Below the pieces are notes generated by a model. The model ran no database searches. It had not been told where the DNA came from and was given only the letters and a program-made list of their open reading frames with translations. A stretch of 64,000 nucleotides of DNA from Nocardia suismassiliense (GTDB lineage: Bacteria; Actinomycetota; Actinomycetes; Mycobacteriales; Mycobacteriaceae): positions 6,826,649 through 6,890,648 of the forward strand of contig NZ_LT985361.1 in NCBI RefSeq assembly GCF_900269665.1, in the 5' to 3' direction. A program made the translations under genes and the position numbers. This document shows positions 34,402-42,979 of this stretch, in pieces (within the stretch, counting starts at the first letter, position 1; each line of letters starts with the position of its first letter).

Positions 34402-34453
34402 GCAGAGTCATATGGTCGCGAGAAGATCCTGGCCAGCAACCATATGACTCTGC
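34402..34453. repeat. 15-bp perfect inverted repeat with a third degenerate copy
   Basis: GCAGAGTCATATGGT (34402-34416) and ACCATATGACTCTGC (34439-34453) are exact reverse complements separated by 22 bp. A related ACCATTCGACTCTGT follows at 34470-34484. The region lies between the VOC and methyltransferase genes. No T-run follows, so it is a weak terminator candidate; it could equally be a regulator site or the relic of a small mobile element. Confidence 0.6.
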
Positions 34454-34541
34454 GCGTCTGCCGGCACGACCATTCGACTCTGTTCGATCTTGCGCGCACC
34501 ACCTGCCGAGTCCGCTGATCAGGCGGTGGCAGAGTACCGAT

Positions 34542-36062
34542 GTGCCTACGAACCGATCGACGACCACCGGATCCCTGCTCACCGCGCTGTGCCCGGAGCT
34601 CCGGACGGCGCTGACCAGGGTCGGCTACGACGCCGACACTCTGCTCGAGGTACTGGGCGAAGATGTGCACGCGGCACTGGGTCGCTCGGAACCGGTCCCC
34701 GTGCGCCGTGCCGCGCGCGACGCCGGAGAACTGGGCACGCTCATCCGCTTGCTGCTACTCGGCGACACACTGCCCGAACGCGATGTCGCGGCCGCGCTGC
34801 TACCGGTAGATATCGACCGCGCGGTGGCGGCGGGCCTGCTCGATCGTGCCGGCGACACCGTCCGCGCCGCGCTCGACCTGCGCCCATTGGATGCCGGAGC
34901 GGGCACCCGCTGGATCCTGTCCGATCTCGACGATTCGATGCGCCGGCGCACCCTCACCGAAGACCACGTCCTCGGCGTCGGCCACGCCTCTCTTTCGCTG
35001 TTGCGCGCCACCCCGACCCGCAAGGTCGGCTCGGTGCTCGACCTAGGCACCGGCTGCGGCGTGCAGGCCGTGCACGCCGCCTCCTACGCGAACCAGGTGA
35101 CCGCCACCGACGTGAACACCCGCGCGCTGTGGCTCGCCGAAGCCACCGCCGCACTCAACGGACTCGATATCGAACTGCTCGAAGGCTCCTGGTTCGAACC
35201 GGTCGCAGGACGCCGCTTCGACCAGGTGGTCGCGAACCCGCCGTTCGTCGTCGGCCCCGCCAGGATCGAGCACACCTACCGTGACTCCGGGCTCGCCCTC
35301 GACGGCGCCAGCGAATTGGTGATCGCACAGGCCGCAGACCTGCTCGCCCCCGGCGGCACCGCCGCGATGCTGGCCGCCTGGATCCATGTGGACGGTGAGG
35401 ACTGGCGGCACCGGGTGTCGTCGTGGCTGCCCGCGCACGGCGTCGACGCCTGGGTGGTACAGCGCGACGTCGCCGACCCCGCCCTGTATGTCGGCACCTG
35501 GCTGCGGGACGCGGGCCTCGACCCACGCGACCCGGCTGCGCAGGCCCGCGCCGAGCAGTGGCTCGACGCCTTCACCGCGGCCGACGTCGAAGGCATCGGC
35601 TTCGGCTTCGTCTACTTGCGTGCCATCGACGCCCCGACCGAACTGCTCGCCGAGGACCTCACGCACGGCTTCGACGACCCGCTCGGCGACGAGGCGACCC
35701 GCTACTTCGAGCGTTCGGCCTGGCTGCGCGCCGTCGCCAACGACGAAAAACTGGCCCGGACTTCACGTTTCGTGGTGGATCCGGCGACCGCCCTGGAACG
35801 CGTCGCGCTGCCCGGCCCCGACGGCTGGACCGAGCAGGTCGCGCGGGTGCACCGCGGCGACGGACCGCGCTGGCAGCACGAGGTGGACGAGACAACCATC
35901 TCGCTGCTTGCGGGAATGCGCGCGGATGGCCTGCCGTTGTACGAACTGATCGAACTGCTGGCGGTTGCCCACGGATCTGCCGAAGTGACCACGGAGTTCG
36001 CGGCCGATGCGTTGTCCGTGGTGGCCGGACTGGTCCGCCACGGATTGGTGCGGCCCGTGTAA
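34542..36062 (+). CDS. DUF7059/DUF7782 class I methyltransferase
   Basis: A 506-residue protein with an N-terminal helical domain (about 1-145), a central class I methyltransferase of the HemK/RlmG type with SAM motif VLDLGTGCGVQAVHAA and catalytic NPPFVV (an NPPY-like motif used for N-methylation), and a C-terminal alpha-rich domain (about 345-506). The same architecture is annotated DUF7059-MTS-DUF7782 in actinobacteria. The target is probably a nitrogen in RNA or protein. GTG start. Ends 192 bp before sigB. Confidence 0.9.
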   Translation: MPTNRSTTTGSLLTALCPELRTALTRVGYDADTLLEVLGEDVHAALGRSEPVPVRRAARDAGELGTLIRLLLLGDTLPERDVAAALLPVDIDRAVAAGLLDRAGDTVRAALDLRPLDAGAGTRWILSDLDDSMRRRTLTEDHVLGVGHASLSLLRATPTRKVGSVLDLGTGCGVQAVHAASYANQVTATDVNTRALWLAEATAALNGLDIELLEGSWFEPVAGRRFDQVVANPPFVVGPARIEHTYRDSGLALDGASELVIAQAADLLAPGGTAAMLAAWIHVDGEDWRHRVSSWLPAHGVDAWVVQRDVADPALYVGTWLRDAGLDPRDPAAQARAEQWLDAFTAADVEGIGFGFVYLRAIDAPTELLAEDLTHGFDDPLGDEATRYFERSAWLRAVANDEKLARTSRFVVDPATALERVALPGPDGWTEQVARVHRGDGPRWQHEVDETTISLLAGMRADGLPLYELIELLAVAHGSAEVTTEFAADALSVVAGLVRHGLVRPV

Positions 36063-36193
36063 ATCCGGCGATCGCGGGTAGGTCGGTGCAGGCACCGGAC
36101 AGCAGGCGTTCCACCGCTGGGAGCTTCTCAGGAACTTCTCAGACGAGAGTGAGGAAAACCGCACGTCAAAGCGGTTTATCTGAGCCACGACGG

Positions 36194-36219
36194 GGAACTT
36201 TATCTCTGTCGGGTCCGTT
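36194..36219 (+). promoter_or_regulatory. SigE/SigH-type promoter of sigB
   Basis: GGAAC (36194-36198), 18 bp, then GTT (36217-36219), 35 bp upstream of the sigB ATG. This matches the -35/-10 pattern of mycobacterial SigE/SigH-type ECF promoters, and M. tuberculosis sigB is known to be under such control. Confidence 0.65.
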
Positions 36220-36254
36220 GTTCGGAGTGAGACACCACCGACAGGAGGCAAGTC

Positions 36255-37223
36255 ATGACAAGCCCCGCCACCACTCGTGTGCGCATCAGCGATTCGGACC
36301 TCGACGCCCAGAGCCCCGCAGCCGATCTGGTACGCGTGTACCTGAACGGGATCGGCCGTACTGCCCTGCTCACGGCCGCCGACGAGGTCGAATTGGCCAA
36401 GCGTATCGAGGCGGGCCTCTATGCCCAGCACCTGCTGGAGACCGGCAAACGTCTGTCGGCCACCCGCAAGCGTGATCTGGCCCTCATCGTTCGCGAAGGC
36501 CAGTCCGCACGGTCGCACCTGCTGGAAGCCAACCTCCGCCTCGTGGTCTCCCTCGCCAAGCGCTACACCGGCCGCGGCATGCCGCTGCTGGATCTCATCC
36601 AGGAAGGCAACCTGGGTCTGATCCGCGCCATGGAGAAGTTCGACTACGCCAAGGGCTTCAAGTTCTCCACCTACGCCACCTGGTGGATTCGGCAGGCCAT
36701 CACTCGTGGCATGGCCGACCAGAGCCGCACCATCCGGCTGCCCGTCCACCTGGTCGAACAGGTGAACAAGCTGGCCAGGATCAAGCGCGAACTGCACCAG
36801 CAGCTCGGCCGCGAGGCCACCGACGCGGAACTGGCGAACGAGTCCGGCATTCCGGTCGAGAAGATCTCCGATCTGCTCGATCACAGCCGCGACCCAGTCA
36901 GCCTGGACATGCCGGTCGGCAACGACGAAGAGGCCCCGCTCGGCGACTTCATCGAAGACTCCGAGGCCACCTCCGCCGAGTCCGCGGTGATCGCCGGACT
37001 GCTGCACCACGATGTGCGCAGCGTGCTCGCCACCCTCGACGAGCGCGAGCAGCAGGTCATCCGCCTGCGCTTCGGTCTCGACGACGGCCAGCCGCGCACC
37101 CTCGACCAGATCGGCAAGCTCTTCGGGCTCTCCCGCGAGCGCGTCCGCCAGATCGAGCGCGAGGTCATGTCGAAGCTGCGCAAGGGCGAGCGGGCCGACC
37201 GTCTCCGCGCCTACGCCAGCTGA
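36255..37223 (+). CDS. sigB: Principal-like stress sigma factor SigB
   Basis: A 322-residue group 2 sigma-70 factor for general stress and stationary-phase transcription. It has region 1.2 (DLVRVYLNGIGRTALLTAADE), region 2 with YATWWIRQAITRGMADQ, region 3, and region 4.2 with LSRERVRQIEREVM. It is highly similar to SigA but lacks the Lys-rich and acidic N-terminus. The ATG is preceded by AGGAGG, a perfect ribosome-binding site. The upstream GGAAC-N18-GTT element implies induction by ECF sigma factors. Followed by two hairpins at 37229-37284. Confidence 0.97.
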   Translation: MTSPATTRVRISDSDLDAQSPAADLVRVYLNGIGRTALLTAADEVELAKRIEAGLYAQHLLETGKRLSATRKRDLALIVREGQSARSHLLEANLRLVVSLAKRYTGRGMPLLDLIQEGNLGLIRAMEKFDYAKGFKFSTYATWWIRQAITRGMADQSRTIRLPVHLVEQVNKLARIKRELHQQLGREATDAELANESGIPVEKISDLLDHSRDPVSLDMPVGNDEEAPLGDFIEDSEATSAESAVIAGLLHHDVRSVLATLDEREQQVIRLRFGLDDGQPRTLDQIGKLFGLSRERVRQIEREVMSKLRKGERADRLRAYAS

Positions 37224-37228
37224 CCCCC

Positions 37229-37284
37229 GTGCCGGAACACTCCGGCACCATAACGACGCCGGGCTTCCCCGAGACCGGCCCGGC
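37229..37284 (+). terminator. Two consecutive hairpins after sigB
   Basis: First hairpin: GTGCCGGA (37229-37236) with TCCGGCAC (37241-37248), loop ACAC. Second: GCCGGGC (37258-37264) with GCCCGGC (37278-37284). Neither has a T-run, as is common for actinobacterial terminators. The rest of the 37224-37446 gap shows nothing else. Confidence 0.6.
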
Positions 37285-37446
37285 GTCCAGACCTGGTGAC
37301 CCTCGCCGGTCACCTGCCAACGCCGGCCGGTGCCGCGTATCTCCGCCCCCTCCGGGATAACGCGAGCCGGTCGGCGTGAATTGTGCCGGGCCGTCCAATT
37401 CTGCGACGGCCCAACGACTCCCGGCAGCGCTCAGCTGCTGGATGCG

Positions 37447-38036
37447 TCAACCCTTCCGATAGTGCTCCGCGAGTGCGGTGAACGCCGCCTTGGGCTCCCA
37501 CGGCATGTCCGGGTAGGTCTGCCCGAGTCCGGCATCCAGGACTTTGACAATGCCGTAGCTGACCAAGTCCAAGTCGTCCCTCGGGTCGCCGTCGGGACGG
37601 TGCACATGGTCGTAGAGCGCGAACAGGAATACGAAAACGGCATCGACACCCTCGGCGTCGAAGACCTCCAGGAGCTGACGCACGTACGCCGCCTGACCCG
37701 CCTCGTCGCGCGTGTACACGCCGTTCAGGCGCCCCGGGCCCTTGGGGGTGTCGTACTTGACGATCTCCAGGCCCTGTGCGCCACAGTCGCCTGCGCCGCG
37801 GTAAGTGGCCGCACCGAACTCCGTGATCGCCAGCGGCTTTCCCTGCGCCACCAACGCACGCACGCCAGCTGCGAACTGGTCGGCGACTGCGCCCAGCAGT
37901 AAAGATCCACCGACACAATGTCGAACAGGTCCCAGTCGACGCGGTAGAGCGGGATCGATGCGTAGGTGACCTTGCCGCCGAAATGCCCACGAACGACCGA
38001 AACCGCTTTGCGGAGGACGTCGCCGCGCTCGGCGGG
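37447..38036 (-). pseudogene. Remnant of a glycoside-hydrolase-like gene (5' truncated, frameshifted)
   Basis: Two pieces in different frames make one C-terminal domain. Reading leftward from 38036, one frame encodes GDVLRKAVSVV, FGGKVTYASIP and DIVSVDLY; near 37910 the similarity jumps to another frame encoding VADQFAAGVRALVAQG, AITEFGAATYRGAGDCGA and FVFLFALYDHVHRPDGDP, ending at 37447. The ITEFG Glu is typical of the nucleophile in (beta/alpha)8 hydrolases. A stop precedes the first piece, and no N-terminal half is present upstream. The family, often labelled glycosyl hydrolase or abortive-infection-like, is assigned from memory. Confidence 0.7.
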
Positions 38037-38157
38037 TCAGCCGAAGCCGCTGGGCCCCTGACGAAACGACAAGGCAGGACCTTATGGGCGCATCACATCT
38101 CGGCCCCGACGGGACGGCACGCACGGCTCTGCGTGCCAGGGTGCCGGGCCGGGCGGG

Positions 38158-40830
38158 TCAGCCGAGGCGGCGGGGGCCGGTGTCGAAACGGCTTGGTTCG
38201 GGGCCGATTCGGCCGCGGGCGTAGAGGATTTCGGCGGAGTTGGTGGAGGCGAGGACGGGGTCGAAGGAGAGTTCGCGCATGTGCGGGAGGTCGTCGAAGA
38301 GGGCTGAGATGCGTTGGGCGAGTTGGGCTAGGGCGGCCTTGTCTACGCGGGGGCTGGCGGGGGTGCCGGAGAGCAGGGGTGCTGCGCGGGGGGCGTCGAT
38401 GAGGGCGGTTGCCTCGTCGGCGGTGAGGGGTAGGGCTCGGTAGGCGCGGTCGCCGAGCAGTTCGATGATCAGGCCGGAGAGGCCGAACTCGATGACCGAG
38501 CCGAAGGACGGGTCGTCCTGGACGCGCAGGACGCAGCCGACGCCCTTGGTGGCCATCTTCTGGATGTGCAGCACCGGGTCGCCGCACAGTTCGACCAGGT
38601 CCGCGTACGCCTGCCGCACCGCGTCCGGGCGCCACAGGTCCAGCCGGACACCGGTGAGATCCGGTCGGCGGCGCCACAATTCGCCGGTCGCCTTAGCCGC
38701 GACCGGGTAGCCGAGTTCTTCGGCCGCGGCGACCGCCTCGTCGGCGCTGCGCACCTCGCGGAACTCCACCACCGAAATGCCGTAGCAGCCGAGCAGTTCG
38801 ACGGTTTCCAGGTCGGTGAGCCGGCGGCCGCCGGATTCGGCCATCCACTGCGCGACCAGCGTGCGCGCCCGTTCGGTGTCGATGCCGTCCGGTCGCATCA
38901 CCTGCGACACCGGTCGGGTTCGCCACTCCGCGTAGCGACGGACCCGAGCCAACGCCCGTGCGGCGCGCTCCGGGTCGGGATACGAGGGAATCGATCCGCG
39001 GACGGCCGTCGCGCCCGCACCGCGGACCGCCAACAGATGCGGAATGCCCTGTTCGGCAATGAATGTGGTGAGAATCGGCTTGCCCGAGTCGGGGACCGCC
39101 GCCGCGGCCTCGCGGATGGCATCGGCGAAACCGGCCATCGGCAGCGGGACCGGTGGCGCGAAAACCACTAGCACCGAGTCGATGTCCGTCGATTGCAGTG
39201 CCGCCACCGTCGCGTCGAGGTAGGCACCGGGGGTCGCTTGGGGTCCCAGGTTCACCGGGTCGCCGACCGTCAGTCCCTCGCTCTGCGCGGCATCGACGGC
39301 CAGCCAGTTCAACGCCGCACTGTTGCCGACCACCGCCAACCGCGAACCGCCAGGCAGTGGCTGATAGCCGAGCAGCGCGGCACAGTCGAACAGCTCCGAG
39401 ATGGAGTCGACCTGCACGATTCCCGCCTGCGCGAACAGGTCTCGCACGATCGAACGGTCCATGTCACCCGCCGGCTGGGCGGCGTGACGGCCGCTGCTCA
39501 CCGCGACGATCGGCTTGGTCCTGGCCACCCGGCGCGCGATCCGGGAGAACTTGCGCGGGTTACCGAAACTCTCCAGGTAGAGCAGGACCACATCGGTGTC
39601 CGGGTCGGTATCCCAGTATTGGAGCAGGTCGTTGCCGGACACGTCGGCGCGGTCACCGGCCGACACGAACGTCGACAGCCCCAGATTCCTGGCCGCGGCC
39701 TCACCGAGGATGGCCGCCCCCAACGGCCCGGACTGACAGAAGAACCCGATCCGCCCACGGCTGGGCAGCACCGATGCCAGCGTCGCATTGAGCGCCACGT
39801 CAGGATCGGTGTTCACGATGCCCAGCGCACTCGGCCCGACTACCCGCATCCCGTGTCCCCGTGCGGCGGCGACCAATTCCTGCTCGGCCGTCCCGCCGGC
39901 CACACCGGTCGTGTTGAAGCCGGCGGTGAGCACGACAAGTCCCTTGACGCCCTTGGCCATACAGTCGTCCAGCACGGAGCCGATCGCCTCCGGCGGCACC
40001 GCAACCACCGCGAGATCGACCTCGTCGGGGATCTCCCGCACCGTCGCGTAGGCACGGACGCCGCGCACCGCGCGGCGATTCGGATTCACCGGGAACACCG
40101 GACCTTGGAACACACCGGACAGCAGGTTGTTCAGCACCGCGCCGCCCACCCGGCCGGTGCTCGGTGTCGCCCCGATCACCGCCACCGATCGCGGGGTGAG
40201 CAGATTGCCCACGCTGCGCGCCTCGGAGGCCCGCTCGCGCGAATCCCGCACGGAGAGCAAGGCTTCGGTGGGGTCGATAGCGAACTCCAGGTGCAGCACC
40301 GACCCGTCCCTGCTGCGCTCCACCTGATAACCCGCGTCCCGGAAGACCGTCACCATGGTGGTGTTCTCCGCGAGCACCTCGGCGACGAAGGTCTCGATCT
40401 TGTTCTCGGCGGCGGCACCGGCCAAGTGCTCCAACAGGATCGAGCCGAGCCCGCGGCCCTGATGCGCGTCGGCCACCACGAACGCGACCTCCGCGGACCG
40501 CCGCCCGTCCCGGTCCAGCAGTTCATACCGGCCCACCGCGACGATCGCGGTGCCGAGTACCAGCACCAGGCCGACTCGGTCGTGATAGTCGACATGGGTG
40601 GTCCGGTACAGATCCTTCGGCGAGATCCGCGGGTACGGCCCGAAATAACGCAGATACCTGGTGCGATCGGACAGCGCGGCGTGGAACTCCTGCATCGCGT
40701 CCGCGTCGTCCGGCGTGATCGGCCGCAGTCGGACCACGCCGCCGTCGGAGGCGAGCACGTCGGCGAACCAGTGCTGCGGCGGCGGAGGCGGGACCGCCGG
40801 TGTGTCCGGAGTGTCTACGGGGTCAGTCAC
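38158..40830 (-). CDS. Protein lysine acetyltransferase: N-terminal GNAT fused to acyl-CoA synthetase (NDP-forming)-like domains
   Basis: An 890-residue multidomain protein. An N-terminal GNAT acetyltransferase (about 28-185, acetyl-CoA motif QGRGLG) is followed by a CoA-binding domain (from about residue 215, SVAVIGATPSTGRVGG), a succinyl-CoA-ligase-like domain, and a C-terminal ATP-grasp-like domain (from about 655). In Salmonella Pat the GNAT is C-terminal; actinobacterial enzymes with the reversed order acetylate acyl-CoA synthetases. The GTG start overlaps the end of acuC by 8 bp, so acetylase and deacetylase are translationally coupled. The large regulatory domain is usually inactive as a ligase; this was not tested here. 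Confidence 0.9.
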   Translation of the reverse strand: MTDPVDTPDTPAVPPPPPQHWFADVLASDGGVVRLRPITPDDADAMQEFHAALSDRTRYLRYFGPYPRISPKDLYRTTHVDYHDRVGLVLVLGTAIVAVGRYELLDRDGRRSAEVAFVVADAHQGRGLGSILLEHLAGAAAENKIETFVAEVLAENTTMVTVFRDAGYQVERSRDGSVLHLEFAIDPTEALLSVRDSRERASEARSVGNLLTPRSVAVIGATPSTGRVGGAVLNNLLSGVFQGPVFPVNPNRRAVRGVRAYATVREIPDEVDLAVVAVPPEAIGSVLDDCMAKGVKGLVVLTAGFNTTGVAGGTAEQELVAAARGHGMRVVGPSALGIVNTDPDVALNATLASVLPSRGRIGFFCQSGPLGAAILGEAAARNLGLSTFVSAGDRADVSGNDLLQYWDTDPDTDVVLLYLESFGNPRKFSRIARRVARTKPIVAVSSGRHAAQPAGDMDRSIVRDLFAQAGIVQVDSISELFDCAALLGYQPLPGGSRLAVVGNSAALNWLAVDAAQSEGLTVGDPVNLGPQATPGAYLDATVAALQSTDIDSVLVVFAPPVPLPMAGFADAIREAAAAVPDSGKPILTTFIAEQGIPHLLAVRGAGATAVRGSIPSYPDPERAARALARVRRYAEWRTRPVSQVMRPDGIDTERARTLVAQWMAESGGRRLTDLETVELLGCYGISVVEFREVRSADEAVAAAEELGYPVAAKATGELWRRRPDLTGVRLDLWRPDAVRQAYADLVELCGDPVLHIQKMATKGVGCVLRVQDDPSFGSVIEFGLSGLIIELLGDRAYRALPLTADEATALIDAPRAAPLLSGTPASPRVDKAALAQLAQRISALFDDLPHMRELSFDPVLASTNSAEILYARGRIGPEPSRFDTGPRRLG

Positions 40831-42091
40831 GAGGGTCCTCCGGGTCCAGGCCGAGCAGCCCGAAAGTCGCTCGGCGGGTGGCCAGCACGGCCGTGTCGAT
40901 GGCGCGTTGGGCGCGGTCGAAGCGCGCGTCCCCAGTCTCCCCCGTGCCGCCAGGGCCATCCCACGGGCGGTAGGCGATGTCGCCGCCGTCACCCATGGTG
41001 CTCGGCGGATCGACCTTCGGCGCCGCCGCGCGAACCTGGTCGATCCACTGCTGGGGGATCTCGGTCTCCGGTGCGATGGTGCGGTCGAGCGCGGTGGCCA
41101 GCAGGTGCGTCCAGGCCCGCGGCACCACCCGGATCAGCCCGTAACCGCCGCCTCCGACAGCGAGCCAGCGACCCTCGGCGTATCGGTCGGCCAGGTCGCG
41201 CATGGCGCGGAAGGCGGCGCGCTGGCCGTCCACCGTGAGTTCCAGATCAGCCAGGGGGTCCTCCCGATGGGTGTCCACCCCGCATTGGCTGACCACGATT
41301 TGCGGCCGGAACGCCGCGACCGCACCGGGCACGACCGCGTGAAAACCGCGCAACCACTGGGCGTCTCGGGTGCCGGGCAGCAGCGGCAGATTGATCGCGC
41401 TGCCCTCGGCGGCGCCCGCACCCGTCTCCTCGGGCCAGCCGGTGTTCGGCCAGAGGGTCGCCGGGTGCTGGTGCAGCGACACCGTGAGCACCCGTGGGTC
41501 GGCGTAGAACGCGCGCTGCACTCCGTCACCGTGGTGCACGTCGACATCGAGGTAGACGATGCGATCGAAGCCGTGATCCAGCAGCCAGGAGATGGCCACC
41601 GCCGCATCGTTGTACACGCAGAACCCGGACGCCGAGTCCGCCATCGCGTGGTGCATGCCGCCGCCGATACTCACCGCACGCTTGGTCCGGCCCTCGGCGA
41701 TCTCCTTGGCCGCGGCCAGCGTGCCGCCGACGATCACCGAGGCCGCCTGATGCATGCCGGGGAACACCGGGTTGTCCGGCGACCCCAGACCGAACGGCGG
41801 GGCCTGCGGCGAACCGGCGGGCGCCGTGACGTGCTCGACTGCGTCGATGTACGCGGCTGTGTGGATGCGCAACAGGTCGGCTCGATCGGCCGCGGCGGGT
41901 GCCAATAGCTCGACACCGTCGAGTAATCCGAGACTTTCGGCGAGCGCCATGGTGAACTTCAGGCGCGCAGGTTTCATCGGATGCTGCGGAGTCCAGGTGT
42001 AGTCGAGAAACCGGTCGGTCCACACGACAGTTCCTGGGCTGCGCTGTTCGCCGGGTGGCGCCGGACGTTCGCCGCGCGGTGCAGTGGCCAT
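40823..42091 (-). CDS. acuC: Acetoin utilization protein AcuC / class I-type lysine deacetylase
   Basis: A 422-residue arginase-fold zinc deacetylase. It has the GGGMHHAM active-site His pair, the zinc motif DVDVHHGDGV, QCGVDTHREDPL, and the GGGGYGLIRVVPRAW block. Bacillus AcuC removes acetyl groups from acetyl-CoA synthetase; the neighbouring acetyltransferase fusion makes that role likely here too. The ATG at 42091 is the natural start (MATAPRGERPAPP); the frame runs far upstream through ideR and galE, but as an antisense shadow. First gene of the two-gene operon, divergent from ideR. Confidence 0.93.
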   Translation of the reverse strand: MATAPRGERPAPPGEQRSPGTVVWTDRFLDYTWTPQHPMKPARLKFTMALAESLGLLDGVELLAPAAADRADLLRIHTAAYIDAVEHVTAPAGSPQAPPFGLGSPDNPVFPGMHQAASVIVGGTLAAAKEIAEGRTKRAVSIGGGMHHAMADSASGFCVYNDAAVAISWLLDHGFDRIVYLDVDVHHGDGVQRAFYADPRVLTVSLHQHPATLWPNTGWPEETGAGAAEGSAINLPLLPGTRDAQWLRGFHAVVPGAVAAFRPQIVVSQCGVDTHREDPLADLELTVDGQRAAFRAMRDLADRYAEGRWLAVGGGGYGLIRVVPRAWTHLLATALDRTIAPETEIPQQWIDQVRAAAPKVDPPSTMGDGGDIAYRPWDGPGGTGETGDARFDRAQRAIDTAVLATRRATFGLLGLDPEDPRD

Positions 42092-42289
42092 GCTCGCAAC
42101 GCTACGCGGGAAGGTACGGACCCTGTCGAACGTTGGTATGCAGTAGAAATACAGATAAGTGCGATCGCGGCGGCTAGCCGTGCGCCGAACGGAATCCCGC
42201 ATTGCCACCGACCATGCGGCGCGACGCCGTCCGGCGCAGGGCCGTGTCGGTGTGCGTAGGTAGAATTCGTGCCGACGAAGGGGTAACTG

Positions 42290-42976
42290 GTGAAAGATCT
42301 GGTCGACACCACGGAGATGTATCTCCGTACCATCTACGACCTCGAGGAGGAGGGCGTGGTGCCCCTGCGTGCTCGCATCGCCGAGCGCCTCGAACAGAGT
42401 GGACCGACGGTGAGCCAAACTGTCGCTCGCATGGAGCGCGACGGTTTGCTGCTGGTCGCCGGAGACCGTCACCTCGAGCTGACCGAGAAGGGCCGCAGCA
42501 TGGCGGTCGCCGTGATGCGCAAGCACCGGCTCGCCGAACGACTGCTCGTCGACATCATCGGCCTGGACTGGCAGAACGTGCACGCCGAGGCCTGCCGCTG
42601 GGAACACGTGATGAGCGAGGACGTCGAACGGCGTCTGGTCGAGGTGCTCAACCACCCGACCACCTCCCCCTACGGCAACCCGATTCCCGGCCTGGACGAG
42701 CTGGGCATCGCGCCGCCGGTCTCCGCCGAGGAAACCCTGGTTCGGCTCTCCGATCTGCCGCAGGGCCAGGTGCACGCCGTCGTCGTGCGCAGGCTGGCCG
42801 AGCACATCCAGACCGACCCCGAGGTCATCGGTCAGCTGCGTGAGGCGGGCGTGGTGCCCGACGCGCGCGTGACCGTCGAGAACAAGCCGGGCTCGGTGGT
42901 CATCACCGTGCCGGGCCACGACGGGTTCGAGCTGTCCGACGAGATGGCGCACGCCGTCCAGGTCAAGCTGGTCTGA
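42290..42976 (+). CDS. ideR: Iron-dependent repressor IdeR (DtxR family)
   Basis: A 228-residue metalloregulator that represses siderophore genes when Fe2+ is sufficient. All expected ligands are present: Met10, Cys102, Glu105 and His106 for the regulatory site, and His79, Glu83 and His98 for the ancillary site, as in M. tuberculosis IdeR. An N-terminal winged helix, a dimerisation domain and a C-terminal SH3-like domain (from about residue 150) follow the family order. GTG start with GAAGGGG upstream; a -10-like TAGAAT lies at 42271-42276. galE begins 3 bp after its stop. Confidence 0.97.
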   Translation: MKDLVDTTEMYLRTIYDLEEEGVVPLRARIAERLEQSGPTVSQTVARMERDGLLLVAGDRHLELTEKGRSMAVAVMRKHRLAERLLVDIIGLDWQNVHAEACRWEHVMSEDVERRLVEVLNHPTTSPYGNPIPGLDELGIAPPVSAEETLVRLSDLPQGQVHAVVVRRLAEHIQTDPEVIGQLREAGVVPDARVTVENKPGSVVITVPGHDGFELSDEMAHAVQVKLV

Positions 42977-42979
42977 CGC

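Noticed and set aside
42160..42290. An IdeR (iron) box upstream of ideR or acuC
   Set aside because: No sequence resembling the 19-bp TTAGGTTAGGCTAACCTAA palindrome was seen.
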